Assembly (NCBI GenBank): GCA_023251835.1
Contig: JAHEXZ010000023.1
Span: forward strand, 1 to 64,000
DNA: 64,000 nucleotides
Source: Bacteroidota bacterium
GTDB lineage: Bacteria; Bacteroidota; Bacteroidia; 2-12-FULL-35-15
Reading direction: 5' to 3'
Both the position numbers and the translations under genes were made by a program. Below are positions 1 to 9,326 of the stretch, piece by piece (position 1 is the stretch's first letter; every line of letters starts with the position of its first letter). The notes below the pieces were generated by a model. The model searched no databases. It saw only the letters and a program-made list of their open reading frames with translations, and was not told where the DNA came from.

Positions 1-336
1 CGTAACCTGCACAAATACAAATAAACTATCTCCCGCCAGAATTTCAACATTACTTATCGAAGTTCCTGAGACACCATCTACATTCATCCTGAATTGTGAA
101 GCACTGCCGGTAGTCAGAAATATTTTTGAAATTTCAATAAGTTGATTGTTAGGATTATAGATTTTAAAGAGTTTAGTAGTAGAGCCAACGGTTGTAAAAA
201 CGGTATCAAAAAGAACAGAGTCGGTGGAGAAAGAAAGTTTTGCACTGGAATCAGTTAAAACAACATCTTTTTTACAGGCAGATAACGCAATAATCGCGAA
301 AAACAGTAACCACAAAACCTGCTTAATAAACTTCAT
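1..336 (-). CDS. Lipoprotein of unknown function, 3' part missing at window edge
   Basis: Reading leftwards from ATG at 336, the frame stays open for 112 codons to the window edge, so only the N-terminus is present. It begins with a hydrophobic signal peptide ending in a lipobox (LSAC, lipidated Cys21) followed by KKD, which fits export and anchoring as a lipoprotein. The next part contains STDSVLFDTVFTTVGST and KIYNPNNQ, a pattern I associate with Bacteroidota surface lipoproteins that start with a choice-of-anchor-D/ASH-like beta-sandwich. No enzymatic motif is visible. The function is unknown. The lipoprotein call is firm and the beta-sandwich assignment is tentative. Confidence 0.75.
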   Translation of the reverse strand, partial: MKFIKQVLWLLFFAIIALSACKKDVVLTDSSAKLSFSTDSVLFDTVFTTVGSTTKLFKIYNPNNQLIEISKIFLTTGSASQFRMNVDGVSGTSISNVEILAGDSLFVFVQVT

Positions 337-407
337 ACTACAAATATAGACAGATGCGCTGTTAAACGCATAAAAGGGATAAATATTTTACTTTTCAGAA
401 AAAATAT

Positions 408-442
408 AGTGAATCTTAGCGACCCGATAGCTTCTATCGGGT
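408..442. repeat. GAATCTTAG-type intergenic repeat with hairpin
   Basis: The motif GTGAATCTTAGC (409-420) belongs to the repeat family seen at 28277, 30617, 41788, 43873, 47250, 57762 and 60541. It runs into a 9-bp perfect hairpin (ACCCGATAG at 422-430 with its complement at 434-442). The same ACCCGATAG hairpin motif ends the copy near 57.8 kb. Confidence 0.6.
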
Positions 443-490
443 TTAAGAAAGCCTGTGTGTATTATGACCGTGGTTTTGGATAGTCAAAAT

Positions 491-2326
491 TTATTCTTTA
501 ATAAATCTTTTGATAATGTTCTTTTCACTTTGTGTAGTTAAAATTAAAAAGTACATTCCTTCTGAAAGAGTAGAAGTAATAACGGAATTGTTTTCTAATT
601 TTAAATCAACAGATTGTCCCAAATAATTTAAGCACATTATATTTTTTATTTTTTCATTTGATGTCATAAACAAATTATCCTTGACCGGGTTCGGGAAAAT
701 AGAAATTAATTCAGAGTTCATTAAATTAGTAATACTTGTTGTCAATAGGGTAGTGCTCTCGTAAGCACCCATATCTATTCTCCCAAATTTAACCCTTGAA
801 TTTCCGATTATATCGGTACTATAAAGATATAAACCATTAGTATCAGGTGTACCTGTATTGGTGCATGGCGAAATAGTCTGTAAATCCCAATTAGCTGAAA
901 GTGCATCATAACTAATTCCTGCATCCGCAGTAGGACTTATAAACAATGGGTCTGATAAAATAATATTATTATAATTTGCGGAATGATACCCTGAAACATT
1001 TGTGGTATCAGAAAAGTCACAATATCCAACATCAAAGGGAGTACTTCCTGTATAAGCAAAAATCTGGCTGCTTCCACCATTATATGTCTGGCTGGATTCG
1101 TTTCCAAAAATAATATTGTTTTTAAATACTACATCTCCGCTATCCATAGCAATTGAAACCCCTCCTCCAAATAGCTGGTTTGAACGATTGTTGACAATAG
1201 TATTATTTATTATGGTAGCGCTTGATGTGTCTAAAATTGAAATTCCTCCACCCGCATTTTCGGCTTCATTATTACAAATAAGATTGTTAATAATAAAAGG
1301 AAAGGATTTAATAGATAGGATTCCCGCACCATCATCCTGATAACCACATCCAAAACCGGTAGCCTGATTATTACATATTTTATTAAAAATAATTAATGGT
1401 TTGGAATAATTATTAATCAAAATGCCAGAACCTCCAGTTGCATTATTATAGGCAATTGTATTGTTTATAATTGTGGGGGATGCGCTGAAAATAAAAATTC
1501 CACCGCCAGTCGCCATAGCATTATTATAATTGATAATATTTTTATTTATTATTATATGAGAATTAGAGGCTTCAACAATTTTTATCCCTGTTAAATTATA
1601 AGTAATTTCATTTTGGGTGATTGTAACTGAAGTGGAACCCGTATCGCTCACTTGTATTCCGAAATCTGTAGAATGAGAAATGATATTATTGTTGACCATA
1701 GCAGAAGAGTTATAAAATAAAATACCGTATCCATTGTTTTGAAAAGTATTTTCCGAAATTATTGAATTGGAGTTAGCATTCACAAACAAACCTGTGAGAT
1801 TGTTTCTAAAATAATTTTTTTTGATAAGAGAATGAATATTATTTTCAATGTCAATGGCCCCACCATTATTATTAAATGAGCAGCTTTCTATCCTGATATG
1901 CTGCCCGTTATACGGAATGAGCGAAGTATATTTGCAATAGCTAAATTTGCAATACTCGAATATGGATGAATCGTTTGTTGGGAAAAGCCCAAATAAATGA
2001 ATTCCATTCCATCCACCCAAATTATTACTATAATTAGTTAATCCTGTGGTGTCCTTTATCGTAAAGGTGATGCTATCGTTACTATTGCCAATAGAAAGAA
2101 TCCTACCCGACACATTTATGGAATAGAATGATTGAAATTCCACATATGTTCCTTGATTAATTGTAAGAGTAGCGACATTGTTCACCCATATATCACCCGT
2201 TATTTTTACAGTATCTGCACTCCAAGTTGTATCGAAAGAAATTGTTCCCGAGAAATTAATGGTTTGTGTGTATCCAACAATGGAAATAGAAAGAAAAAAT
2301 GAAACCGAAAATAATAATTTTTTCAT
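491..2326 (-). CDS. Secreted right-handed beta-helix protein with T9SS C-terminal sorting domain
   Basis: I chose the ATG at 2326 because it starts MKKLLFSVSFFLSISIVGYT, a clear Sec signal peptide. The longer frame to 2434 adds 36 residues with no sense as a leader. The 611-residue product is dominated, from about residue 100 to 450, by Asn- and Ile-rich repeats of the type 'NNxIxxN' and 'PTIINNTIAYNN', the signature of parallel beta-helix (PbH1, pectate-lyase-like) proteins. The last roughly 70 residues (SIFPNPVKDNL ... EGMYFL ... KRFIKE) form a type A T9SS sorting domain. It is therefore probably exported across the outer membrane and attached at the surface or released. No catalytic site can be named. 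It could be an adhesin or a polysaccharide-acting protein. Confidence 0.85.
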   Translation of the reverse strand: MKKLLFSVSFFLSISIVGYTQTINFSGTISFDTTWSADTVKITGDIWVNNVATLTINQGTYVEFQSFYSINVSGRILSIGNSNDSITFTIKDTTGLTNYSNNLGGWNGIHLFGLFPTNDSSIFEYCKFSYCKYTSLIPYNGQHIRIESCSFNNNGGAIDIENNIHSLIKKNYFRNNLTGLFVNANSNSIISENTFQNNGYGILFYNSSAMVNNNIISHSTDFGIQVSDTGSTSVTITQNEITYNLTGIKIVEASNSHIIINKNIINYNNAMATGGGIFIFSASPTIINNTIAYNNATGGSGILINNYSKPLIIFNKICNNQATGFGCGYQDDGAGILSIKSFPFIINNLICNNEAENAGGGISILDTSSATIINNTIVNNRSNQLFGGGVSIAMDSGDVVFKNNIIFGNESSQTYNGGSSQIFAYTGSTPFDVGYCDFSDTTNVSGYHSANYNNIILSDPLFISPTADAGISYDALSANWDLQTISPCTNTGTPDTNGLYLYSTDIIGNSRVKFGRIDMGAYESTTLLTTSITNLMNSELISIFPNPVKDNLFMTSNEKIKNIMCLNYLGQSVDLKLENNSVITSTLSEGMYFLILTTQSEKNIIKRFIKE

Positions 2327-2649
2327 GTTAGATATGACAGTGAAATAATCAATCATCGAATTATACACATATATTATAAAAAAGGTTGCATATGTCTGTG
2401 TTTTAAAGTTATAAGAAAAAAAGGAGAAAGTCAAATGGTGTAAACGAATGTCTTTATGTCCGAAGTATAAAAAAGAATCTGTAAGGAGGCAGGGTTCTCA
2501 ATAAAAAAACTTAAATTTGTCAGTTATGGTAGCCCCTTAAAAACTATCATAAATATATTATTTACAGTATTTTAAAAAAAATTCAGGCTTATATAAGCCC
2601 GGGAAAAAAAATTTAGGTAAAGTGTCCGACTGGTTTGGAACTATTATAT
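2327..2649. other. Divergent intergenic region, 323 bp
   Basis: This lies between two divergently transcribed genes and is very AT-rich. It holds one perfect 14-bp palindrome, GGCTTATATAAGCC at 2586-2599, about 50 bp before the start of the giant gene. That could be an operator, but nothing else supports it. I see no coding potential and no clear TAnnTTTG promoter box. Confidence 0.5.
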
Positions 2650-5600
2650 ATGAATAAGTATTTAAAGTTAATTTACTTATTGTTGTTGTTTAGCTTCACA
2701 GGGAGCAGGGCTCGGGCACAGGCTGATTATGGCTCCGAAGAGGAATTTAAAAAGCAGGCAGCAAAGTTATTTAATGAAGAAGAGTACGTTAAAGCCTACC
2801 CACTGTACACTCAGTTAGTGAGTCTTTACAGAAAAGACCCTGATTATAATTACCGCCTTGGAGTGTGTATGTTGTATGCAACCGATGATAAAGAAAAGGC
2901 TATTCTCTATCTTGAATTTGCTCTTAGAACTCCTGATGAGGTTGAAAAAGAGGCCTGCTTTTATCTTGCAAAAGCATACCATCTGAATTATCGCTTTGAT
3001 GACGCTATAGCAAAGTACAAAGCATATAAAAAGATAGCATCGGGTGCTAAAGCTGAGCGTTTACAGGTCGACCGCCAGATAGAGATGTGTGCCAATGGTA
3101 AAAGATTATTACAAAATATTACCGATTTAATGGTAATTGAAAAAATAGAAATGAACCGGGAAGATTTTTTCCGCGCTTATGACATCTCCGGGATTGGTGG
3201 TAAATTACTTGTTAAACCAGATGAAAAAGAATTCAAAACAGCACTTGATAAAAAGAAAAAAGAAAATTCTATAATTTATCTTGCACAAAATGGCAGCCAG
3301 ATTTATTTTTCAAGCTATGGTGATAATGAGCAAAATGGCAAAGATATCTACCTGATAAAAAAACTGCCAAGCGGAGAATGGGGTAAACCTCAAGCTGTTG
3401 GAAAACCCATCAACACAAAGTACGATGAAGATTATCCATTCCTGCACCCTGATGGCAAAACATTGTATTTCTGCTCTAAAGGCCATAATTCAATGGGAGG
3501 TTATGATATTTTTAAAACCACACTGAATGAAGAAACCAATGAATGGAGTGCACCCGTTAATTTAGATTTTCCTGTTAATACTCCTGATGATGATATTTTA
3601 TACATCACCGATAAAGAAGATAAGCAAGCGTACTTCTCATCGGGGCGGGCAAGTGTGGCGGGAAAAATGGCCGTATACCATATTAATGTGGCTCGTAAGC
3701 CTATTGATTTTGTTATGATTAACGGGGCAGTTGTTAAAAACCGCCCGGAACAGGCACTCAATGCAAAGATTACAATAAAAGATATTAATGATAACAACGC
3801 AATTGTTGGTATGCTTAATTCAAAAGCGGAAAATGGTGCTTATGATATTAAACTCTCTAATGGTGGTCGCTTTTTATACACCGTTGAGACTCCTGGTTTT
3901 GCTATACAATCGGAAGTAGTTGAAATACCTGTACAAAAAGAGTTCAGGCCATTAAAACAGGAGATAAGTTATGAGTCAGGCTCTGATAAGCTGGTGATTA
4001 AAAATTTATTTGATGCCCCACCTGCTGATACCAGCTATTTACTTGCCCTTAATTTAATTAAAGAAAAAGCAAAGTTAGATGTTAGGCCAACCACTACAGA
4101 TGTTGTTATAAGTGATTCTGTAAAAGAGGATGGAAGTGAAGACACTTCTGTGGCAGTTGTACAACCAGTTACTACTACAAGTATTGGACTAAGTAATGAA
4201 GATATTGTACGTATTGCTTATAGAGATGCTAAAGAAGCAGAAACTGAAGCAAATGAATTGCGGGAGCAAGCCGATATTTCATGGGGTTTTGCAAATCAGA
4301 AGAATGGGCTTGCTCAAGGCAAGTTACAGGAAGCTGCTAACTTAATGGCTGCCGCAGCAAAGGAAGAAGATATTGTAAAAAAGCAGGCACTCACTGAACA
4401 GGCAAATACTGCCAATAAGGAAGCAGAACAGTTGAATGATGAAACAGTTGTTGCATTTAATATCGCTAAAAAAATAGATGCAACTGCAACAGCCAACCAG
4501 GAAGAAGCTGAATTATCACAGCAATATGCGAAAGAGCTGGAAGCTGCTGTAAAATCAAGTAATTCAAAACAGTCAGTAGCTAAACTGGAAGAACTGGAAA
4601 AGAAGTTAGACGCATTAAGCCAAACCAATGCTGCCAGCTTACCTATTACAAACAGCTTTAAGAGAGAGGAAGAAAATAAAAAACGTGAGATGGATAAAGC
4701 AATACAAGAGTCCGGCAATCTGAAGCAGGATATGGCCGATAATGAAATAATCATTGCCGGACTTAAAGTGGATGCTGCAAAAGAAAAAAATGATAAAATA
4801 AAAGAAGGACTGAATAACCAGATTGCAGAACTGCAGCAGGAAAATATTGATAAACAAAAGCAATATGAACAAAATGAAATGAAAATTGCCAGACTTCAAA
4901 AAGAATATGCTGCTGCTAAAAATGAAATGGAACTGGTAGGCAATGTGGTAGACCAATCAAAAACTGCTGATGGCGAAGCAATTGCAGCTAAATCTGCGGC
5001 TATTGATAAAAATAAACTGGAACAGCAAATTAATACCATTAAAAATTCTACTGCGGCTAATAATAGTAGTATTGCACAATCAACAAGTGCTACAGAAGAC
5101 CGTAATAACAAAAATGTGGTTGCTTCCACAAACAATCAAACAAAAGCAGATTCTGCACCACAACATACCATGACTGTTGTTACCACATCAGGTAATACAA
5201 TGACTATTGATACAACAGAAAGAACGGTTGATTTGGGTAAACCAATTGGTGCTGATACAGTTAAACAGTTTGCATACACAAATGCTGATGCAAATACACA
5301 GATTACCGAGGCAGATTCTTTAGATAAAGAAGCAAATGATTTGTTGGCGCAATCAATAACTTACAGGGTTGAAACTCGCGATCAAACCAGTAAAAGTGCT
5401 CAGAGGGAAAGAAGGAAGCAGGGAGAAGAATTAGTGAAACGCGCCCAGGCAAAAAAAGAAAAGTCAGCTCAGCTTTATGCTGATGCCAATAAAGCCGAAT
5501 ATAGTGCAAGCCAAAAGCCGCTTGATGAAGCTGCAAAGGCAAATGCCGGAAGTACCGCACCTGAATTATTTAAAGCTGAACTGTTAAATGATGAATCAAA

Positions 5601-8600
5601 AAAATATTTTGACCTTGCACAACAGGAACGGGAAAGGACAAAATCAGCAAAATCGTATAGTGAGAAAGAAGCTGCATACGAAGCTGCAAAAAGTAATGAA
5701 TTAATAGCTCTTGAAAAACAAAAAGAGGCAGCTGGTATTTATAAGAATTACAAACCGGATGTTTCAGGCACTTCTGTGGCTTCTATTAATATTAAAGATA
5801 CTTCCAAAGCTAAAACAACTCCAAATAACGGACAAACTATAGTTACCAATAACACTTCGGCAACTACTCCTCATACCACAGAATCAGCTATTGCAGATAT
5901 CAATACTAAATATCAGGCGGATTTAGCAGCTACCGAATCAATTAAAGATGAGGCTGATCGCGAAAAAGCTAAAGCAGATGTATTAAAAAGCTGGTCGGAA
6001 GCTTTAGACGTTGACCTTGTAAAACAAAAACAAGATTATGAAGCAGCAACAGACCCGGTTGTAAAAGCTCAGCTTGCCAAAAGAATGAGTGACGTTGAAA
6101 ATAGTTCCAAAGAAAAGCAGGCATTGGCATCCCAAAGCAAAACAAAAGCAGAAGATTTGAAACAACAGTCTGTTGCAGCTACTACATCCTCGGCTAATGC
6201 TGATAATACAACTGTAGCAAAAAATCAAACAAATGACAGTAACAGGACTGGTAATAATAATAATGGTAACAGTAATAGTGACAGTAATGTTTTGGCTGAT
6301 AGCGCTGGTATTTCAACACAGGAACAACAAGAACAGTTTGAATACAATGACCCTGTAGCAAATGAAAAGATTGCAAAGGCAGTTGTTTTAAATGATCAGG
6401 CTGACGAACTACTTGCTCAATCAATTATTCCTGAACTGGAAACGACTGAAAAAATAAGCGATGCTGAAAGAGCAAAAAGAAAAAAAGAAGCTCAGAAACT
6501 TATAGCCGAAGCACAAAAGAAAAAAACAGAATCCGCTCAATTAGTTGCTTCTGCTAACTCTTCAGAGTATTCATCAAAACAAAAAGAACTTGACAAATTA
6601 GCGAAGGTATCTGAAGAAAGCACAGCTCCGGAACTGTTAAAGGCAGAAATAACGAATGATGAAGCTCAGAAACATTATAACCTTGCTTCTAATGAAAGAA
6701 AAAAGGCTGAAAAAACTAACAATTATTATGAAAAAGAAATGCTATTGGATGATGCCCGTGAAAATGAGCTAATGGCTTTAAAGAAACAAAAGGAAGCTTT
6801 AGACATATACAAAAACTATAATTCTGGTGCTGTTGTTACTACTACTACTAATAATAATAACAATACGATCGCCTCTAATAATACCATTAACAATAATTCA
6901 ACAAGTAATGGTACGAACAACAACATTCCAACCAATTCTAATTCAACAGGTATAACTGCCGCTAACCCGGACAATGCAGCTACTACGACAACTGACAATG
7001 CTTCAGTTGCTTCTGAAAAATCAATAAATACCACAACTGTTTCTAACAAACAGTTTGCTTATACTTTACCTTCTGCCCTGGAACAAAGTGTTAAAGCTGC
7101 CGCTTTAAATAAACAGGCTGAAGATATTATGACATTATCCCTTGACCTGAAAACACAAGCAATAGCTCAAAGTAATACGGATGCAAAAAATACAATGTAT
7201 GCTCAATCGGAGGAGTTGATGAAAGAGGCTCATGGAAAAAAAACAGAAGCAGCACAACTGATGACTTCAGCTAATGCTGCCGAGTATAAGCATGTGCAGG
7301 ATCAATTGGATAAGTATGCTAAAGCTGCTTCAGCCAACAATTCCGGGGAATTATTAAAAGCTGAAATATTGAATGATGAAGCTCAGGCTAATTTCAAAAA
7401 AGCAAAGGCCCAACGTGATGAAGCTGCTGCCACAGATTCTTATTTTGCACGTGAAGCAATAGTAGAAGATGCTTATTCCACAGAAATTACTGCTTTAGAA
7501 AAACAAAATGAAGCAGTGACCATATACAAAAAGTATTCTCCTGAAGTGGCTTCCGTAAATACTACCAAAAGTGCAACTTCAGCTACTTCCTCTGCAAGTA
7601 CCATTGCTGCCAATCCAAAAACTGTTTCGTATGATGTAGTATTGGCTTCTAATGAGGCATTTGAGCAAAAATCCGGTACTGTATATTCTTCTAAAAACCC
7701 TATCCCTATAGATCAGAAATTGCCTGAAGGATTGATTTTTAAGGTGCAGATAGGGGCTTTCCGTAAGCCTATTCCCCAGAATCTTTTTAAGGGCATAACT
7801 CCCATCACTGGCGAGAGAACTTCTAAAGGCTTTATTCGTTATACTGCTGGCGTATTCACAAAATTCAGTACCGCTGATAAAGTGAAAAAGAAAATAATTG
7901 ATATGGGATACAAAGATGCATTTGTTGTGGCCTTTTTAAATGGTAAACGTATTCCTATCAATGAAGCTTATGCTTTGGCAGAAGGTACTCCGGCAACAGT
8001 TTTACAGGTGAGTCAACAGCCTGATAACAGTCAAAATACTACTGCTACCAGTCAGCAAAATGAAATTGTTAAATCGCAAAGTGTTGCTGATGTTGGCGGT
8101 TTGTTTTATACTGTTCAGGTGGGTGTTTTCTCTCAACCAGTATTAGCTTCTAAACTATACAGCATGTCGCCACTATACAGTGAAAAGTCGTCCAATGGAT
8201 ACCTGCGTTATTATACCGGAATATATAAGAGTGCAGCCCGCGCTTCAGAAGCAAAAGATATGGTAGTAGATATTGGTATTAAAGATGCATTTGTTACTGC
8301 GTATTACAATGGCAAGCGCGTTTCAATTCCGGAAGCACAAAAATACGAGGCACAAGGTGCTGTATTTCCAACTTCTCCTGAAGTAAATAAGTTACCTTCG
8401 TTTAAAGCAGTTACTAAATCCTCTGTTCCTCAAAGAAATAAAGATGCTTCAACTCAACAGCCTGCTGATAAAGCAACGAAACAGCAGTTAAATACAGCTA
8501 CCAGTCAAAACAACAATTTTCCGGCTGGTACTGGTATTGTATATAAGGTTCAAATAGGAGCATTTTATGATGAAGTACCTTTAGATATGGCCAACAAGTT

Positions 8601-8811
8601 TTTAAAAATTGCTCATAAAGGGATTCTGAATTATAAAGATAACAGTGGTATGACTATATACACTGTTGGCAATTTTAAAACATACGATGAAGCCAATGCC
8701 TTAAAAGCAGAAGTAGCTGCAGAAGAACTCACTGATGCTTTTGTTGTAGCATATCGTGATGGACAAAAAATATCAATTGAAGAAGCTAAACAATCAACTA
8801 ATACGAATTAG
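2650..8811 (+). CDS. Giant periplasmic/outer-membrane protein: TPR, PD40 propeller, repeated coiled coil, three SPOR domains
   Basis: I take ATG 2650 as the start (MNKYLKLIYLLLLFSF, signal peptide ending ARAQA); the frame also opens at a TTG at 2635. The product has 2053 residues. Residues about 25-130 look like TPR repeats. About 214-350 carry PD40/WD40-like propeller motifs (HPDGKTLYFCSKG, MGGYDIF, AYFSSGR). About 511-1637 are Ala/Glu/Lys/Gln-rich coiled coil. Three diverged copies of a roughly 150-residue module sit at about 885-1037, 1239-1392 and 1480-1634 (NKQAEDI/LNDEA/EKQxEA...YK), separated by Asn/Thr-rich linkers. Three SPOR-like domains start at about 1698, 1820 and 1964 (VQIGAF, VQVGVF, VQIGAF), and SPOR domains bind denuded peptidoglycan. 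The TPR-PD40 head recalls PorE and other Bacteroidota OmpA-type proteins, but no OmpA domain is present. A role in envelope scaffolding, gliding or division is inference. Confidence 0.8.
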   Translation: MNKYLKLIYLLLLFSFTGSRARAQADYGSEEEFKKQAAKLFNEEEYVKAYPLYTQLVSLYRKDPDYNYRLGVCMLYATDDKEKAILYLEFALRTPDEVEKEACFYLAKAYHLNYRFDDAIAKYKAYKKIASGAKAERLQVDRQIEMCANGKRLLQNITDLMVIEKIEMNREDFFRAYDISGIGGKLLVKPDEKEFKTALDKKKKENSIIYLAQNGSQIYFSSYGDNEQNGKDIYLIKKLPSGEWGKPQAVGKPINTKYDEDYPFLHPDGKTLYFCSKGHNSMGGYDIFKTTLNEETNEWSAPVNLDFPVNTPDDDILYITDKEDKQAYFSSGRASVAGKMAVYHINVARKPIDFVMINGAVVKNRPEQALNAKITIKDINDNNAIVGMLNSKAENGAYDIKLSNGGRFLYTVETPGFAIQSEVVEIPVQKEFRPLKQEISYESGSDKLVIKNLFDAPPADTSYLLALNLIKEKAKLDVRPTTTDVVISDSVKEDGSEDTSVAVVQPVTTTSIGLSNEDIVRIAYRDAKEAETEANELREQADISWGFANQKNGLAQGKLQEAANLMAAAAKEEDIVKKQALTEQANTANKEAEQLNDETVVAFNIAKKIDATATANQEEAELSQQYAKELEAAVKSSNSKQSVAKLEELEKKLDALSQTNAASLPITNSFKREEENKKREMDKAIQESGNLKQDMADNEIIIAGLKVDAAKEKNDKIKEGLNNQIAELQQENIDKQKQYEQNEMKIARLQKEYAAAKNEMELVGNVVDQSKTADGEAIAAKSAAIDKNKLEQQINTIKNSTAANNSSIAQSTSATEDRNNKNVVASTNNQTKADSAPQHTMTVVTTSGNTMTIDTTERTVDLGKPIGADTVKQFAYTNADANTQITEADSLDKEANDLLAQSITYRVETRDQTSKSAQRERRKQGEELVKRAQAKKEKSAQLYADANKAEYSASQKPLDEAAKANAGSTAPELFKAELLNDESKKYFDLAQQERERTKSAKSYSEKEAAYEAAKSNELIALEKQKEAAGIYKNYKPDVSGTSVASINIKDTSKAKTTPNNGQTIVTNNTSATTPHTTESAIADINTKYQADLAATESIKDEADREKAKADVLKSWSEALDVDLVKQKQDYEAATDPVVKAQLAKRMSDVENSSKEKQALASQSKTKAEDLKQQSVAATTSSANADNTTVAKNQTNDSNRTGNNNNGNSNSDSNVLADSAGISTQEQQEQFEYNDPVANEKIAKAVVLNDQADELLAQSIIPELETTEKISDAERAKRKKEAQKLIAEAQKKKTESAQLVASANSSEYSSKQKELDKLAKVSEESTAPELLKAEITNDEAQKHYNLASNERKKAEKTNNYYEKEMLLDDARENELMALKKQKEALDIYKNYNSGAVVTTTTNNNNNTIASNNTINNNSTSNGTNNNIPTNSNSTGITAANPDNAATTTTDNASVASEKSINTTTVSNKQFAYTLPSALEQSVKAAALNKQAEDIMTLSLDLKTQAIAQSNTDAKNTMYAQSEELMKEAHGKKTEAAQLMTSANAAEYKHVQDQLDKYAKAASANNSGELLKAEILNDEAQANFKKAKAQRDEAAATDSYFAREAIVEDAYSTEITALEKQNEAVTIYKKYSPEVASVNTTKSATSATSSASTIAANPKTVSYDVVLASNEAFEQKSGTVYSSKNPIPIDQKLPEGLIFKVQIGAFRKPIPQNLFKGITPITGERTSKGFIRYTAGVFTKFSTADKVKKKIIDMGYKDAFVVAFLNGKRIPINEAYALAEGTPATVLQVSQQPDNSQNTTATSQQNEIVKSQSVADVGGLFYTVQVGVFSQPVLASKLYSMSPLYSEKSSNGYLRYYTGIYKSAARASEAKDMVVDIGIKDAFVTAYYNGKRVSIPEAQKYEAQGAVFPTSPEVNKLPSFKAVTKSSVPQRNKDASTQQPADKATKQQLNTATSQNNNFPAGTGIVYKVQIGAFYDEVPLDMANKFLKIAHKGILNYKDNSGMTIYTVGNFKTYDEANALKAEVAAEELTDAFVVAYRDGQKISIEEAKQSTNTN

Positions 8812-8839
8812 GGGTTGAATGAAAGACCCATTGCGGGTA

Positions 8840-8910
8840 GGTCATTTCGAGTTTATCGAGAAATCAGGGTAGCCGCATCACGCACGTTTCTCGATAAACT
8901 CGAAATGACC
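8840..8910. repeat. Perfect 24-bp inverted repeat of the GTCATTTCGA family
   Basis: The arms 8840-8863 and 8887-8910 are exact reverse complements over 24 bp with a 23-bp loop. Transcribed, this gives a very stable hairpin 30 bp after the giant gene's stop. It lacks a following T-run, so it is not a textbook terminator. The outer motif GTCATTTCGA is shared with palindromes at 57395 and 61071. Confidence 0.85.
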
Positions 8911-8986
8911 ACCGCACAGAATTTTTTCTTTAGCATATTCTCCTTTGAAAAAATAATTTCCAACCCCTAATTTGCATAAATAATAA

Positions 8987-9292
8987 ATGATTATGAAAGG
9001 ATATGATAATAAACAGCACGAGTTTGATACACAATCAGAAGTGCTTCTGGAGATTGAAGAAAAGGAAGTAACCGGGAAACAAATAATACTTTATAATGAT
9101 GATTTCAATACCTTTGATTTTGTTATTGAATCGCTTATAAAAGTATGTAAACACGATCCTTTACAAGCGGAACAATGTACTTATCTGGTGCATTATAAAG
9201 GGAAATGTGCGGTAAAAAAAGGAGTTTACGAGGAATTAGAACCTATGTGTACAGCTTTGTTGGAAAGAAACCTTACGGCTGCAATTGAGTAA
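8987..9292 (+). CDS. clpS: ClpS, ATP-dependent Clp protease adaptor
   Basis: The 101-residue product matches ClpS in length and core sequence. IILYNDDFNTFDFV is the family's NDD N-degron-binding segment, followed by the helix with VCKHDPLQAEQCT and the VHYKGKCAVKKG strand. ClpS binds the N-terminal domain of ClpA/ClpC-type ATPases and delivers N-degron substrates to ClpP in the cytoplasm. The start could be ATG 8987 or the second Met at 8993; neither has a strong ribosome site. It stands alone here, converging with the gene that ends at 9327, and no clp ATPase gene is in the window. Confidence 0.92.
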   Translation: MIMKGYDNKQHEFDTQSEVLLEIEEKEVTGKQIILYNDDFNTFDFVIESLIKVCKHDPLQAEQCTYLVHYKGKCAVKKGVYEELEPMCTALLERNLTAAIE

Positions 9293-9326
9293 CATCCTAT
9301 CTCCTGAACCAACAATGGTGATGTAA

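Noticed and set aside
4314-4754. 146-codon minus-strand frame inside the giant gene
   Set aside because: It is a mirror of the Ala/Glu-rich coiled coil, with Ser/Ala/Phe-rich low complexity and no domain.
8840-8910. Hairpin as the terminator of the giant gene
   Set aside because: The stem is strong but no T-run follows it and it shares its motif with other dispersed repeats, so I list it as a repeat; it may still stabilise or end the transcript.
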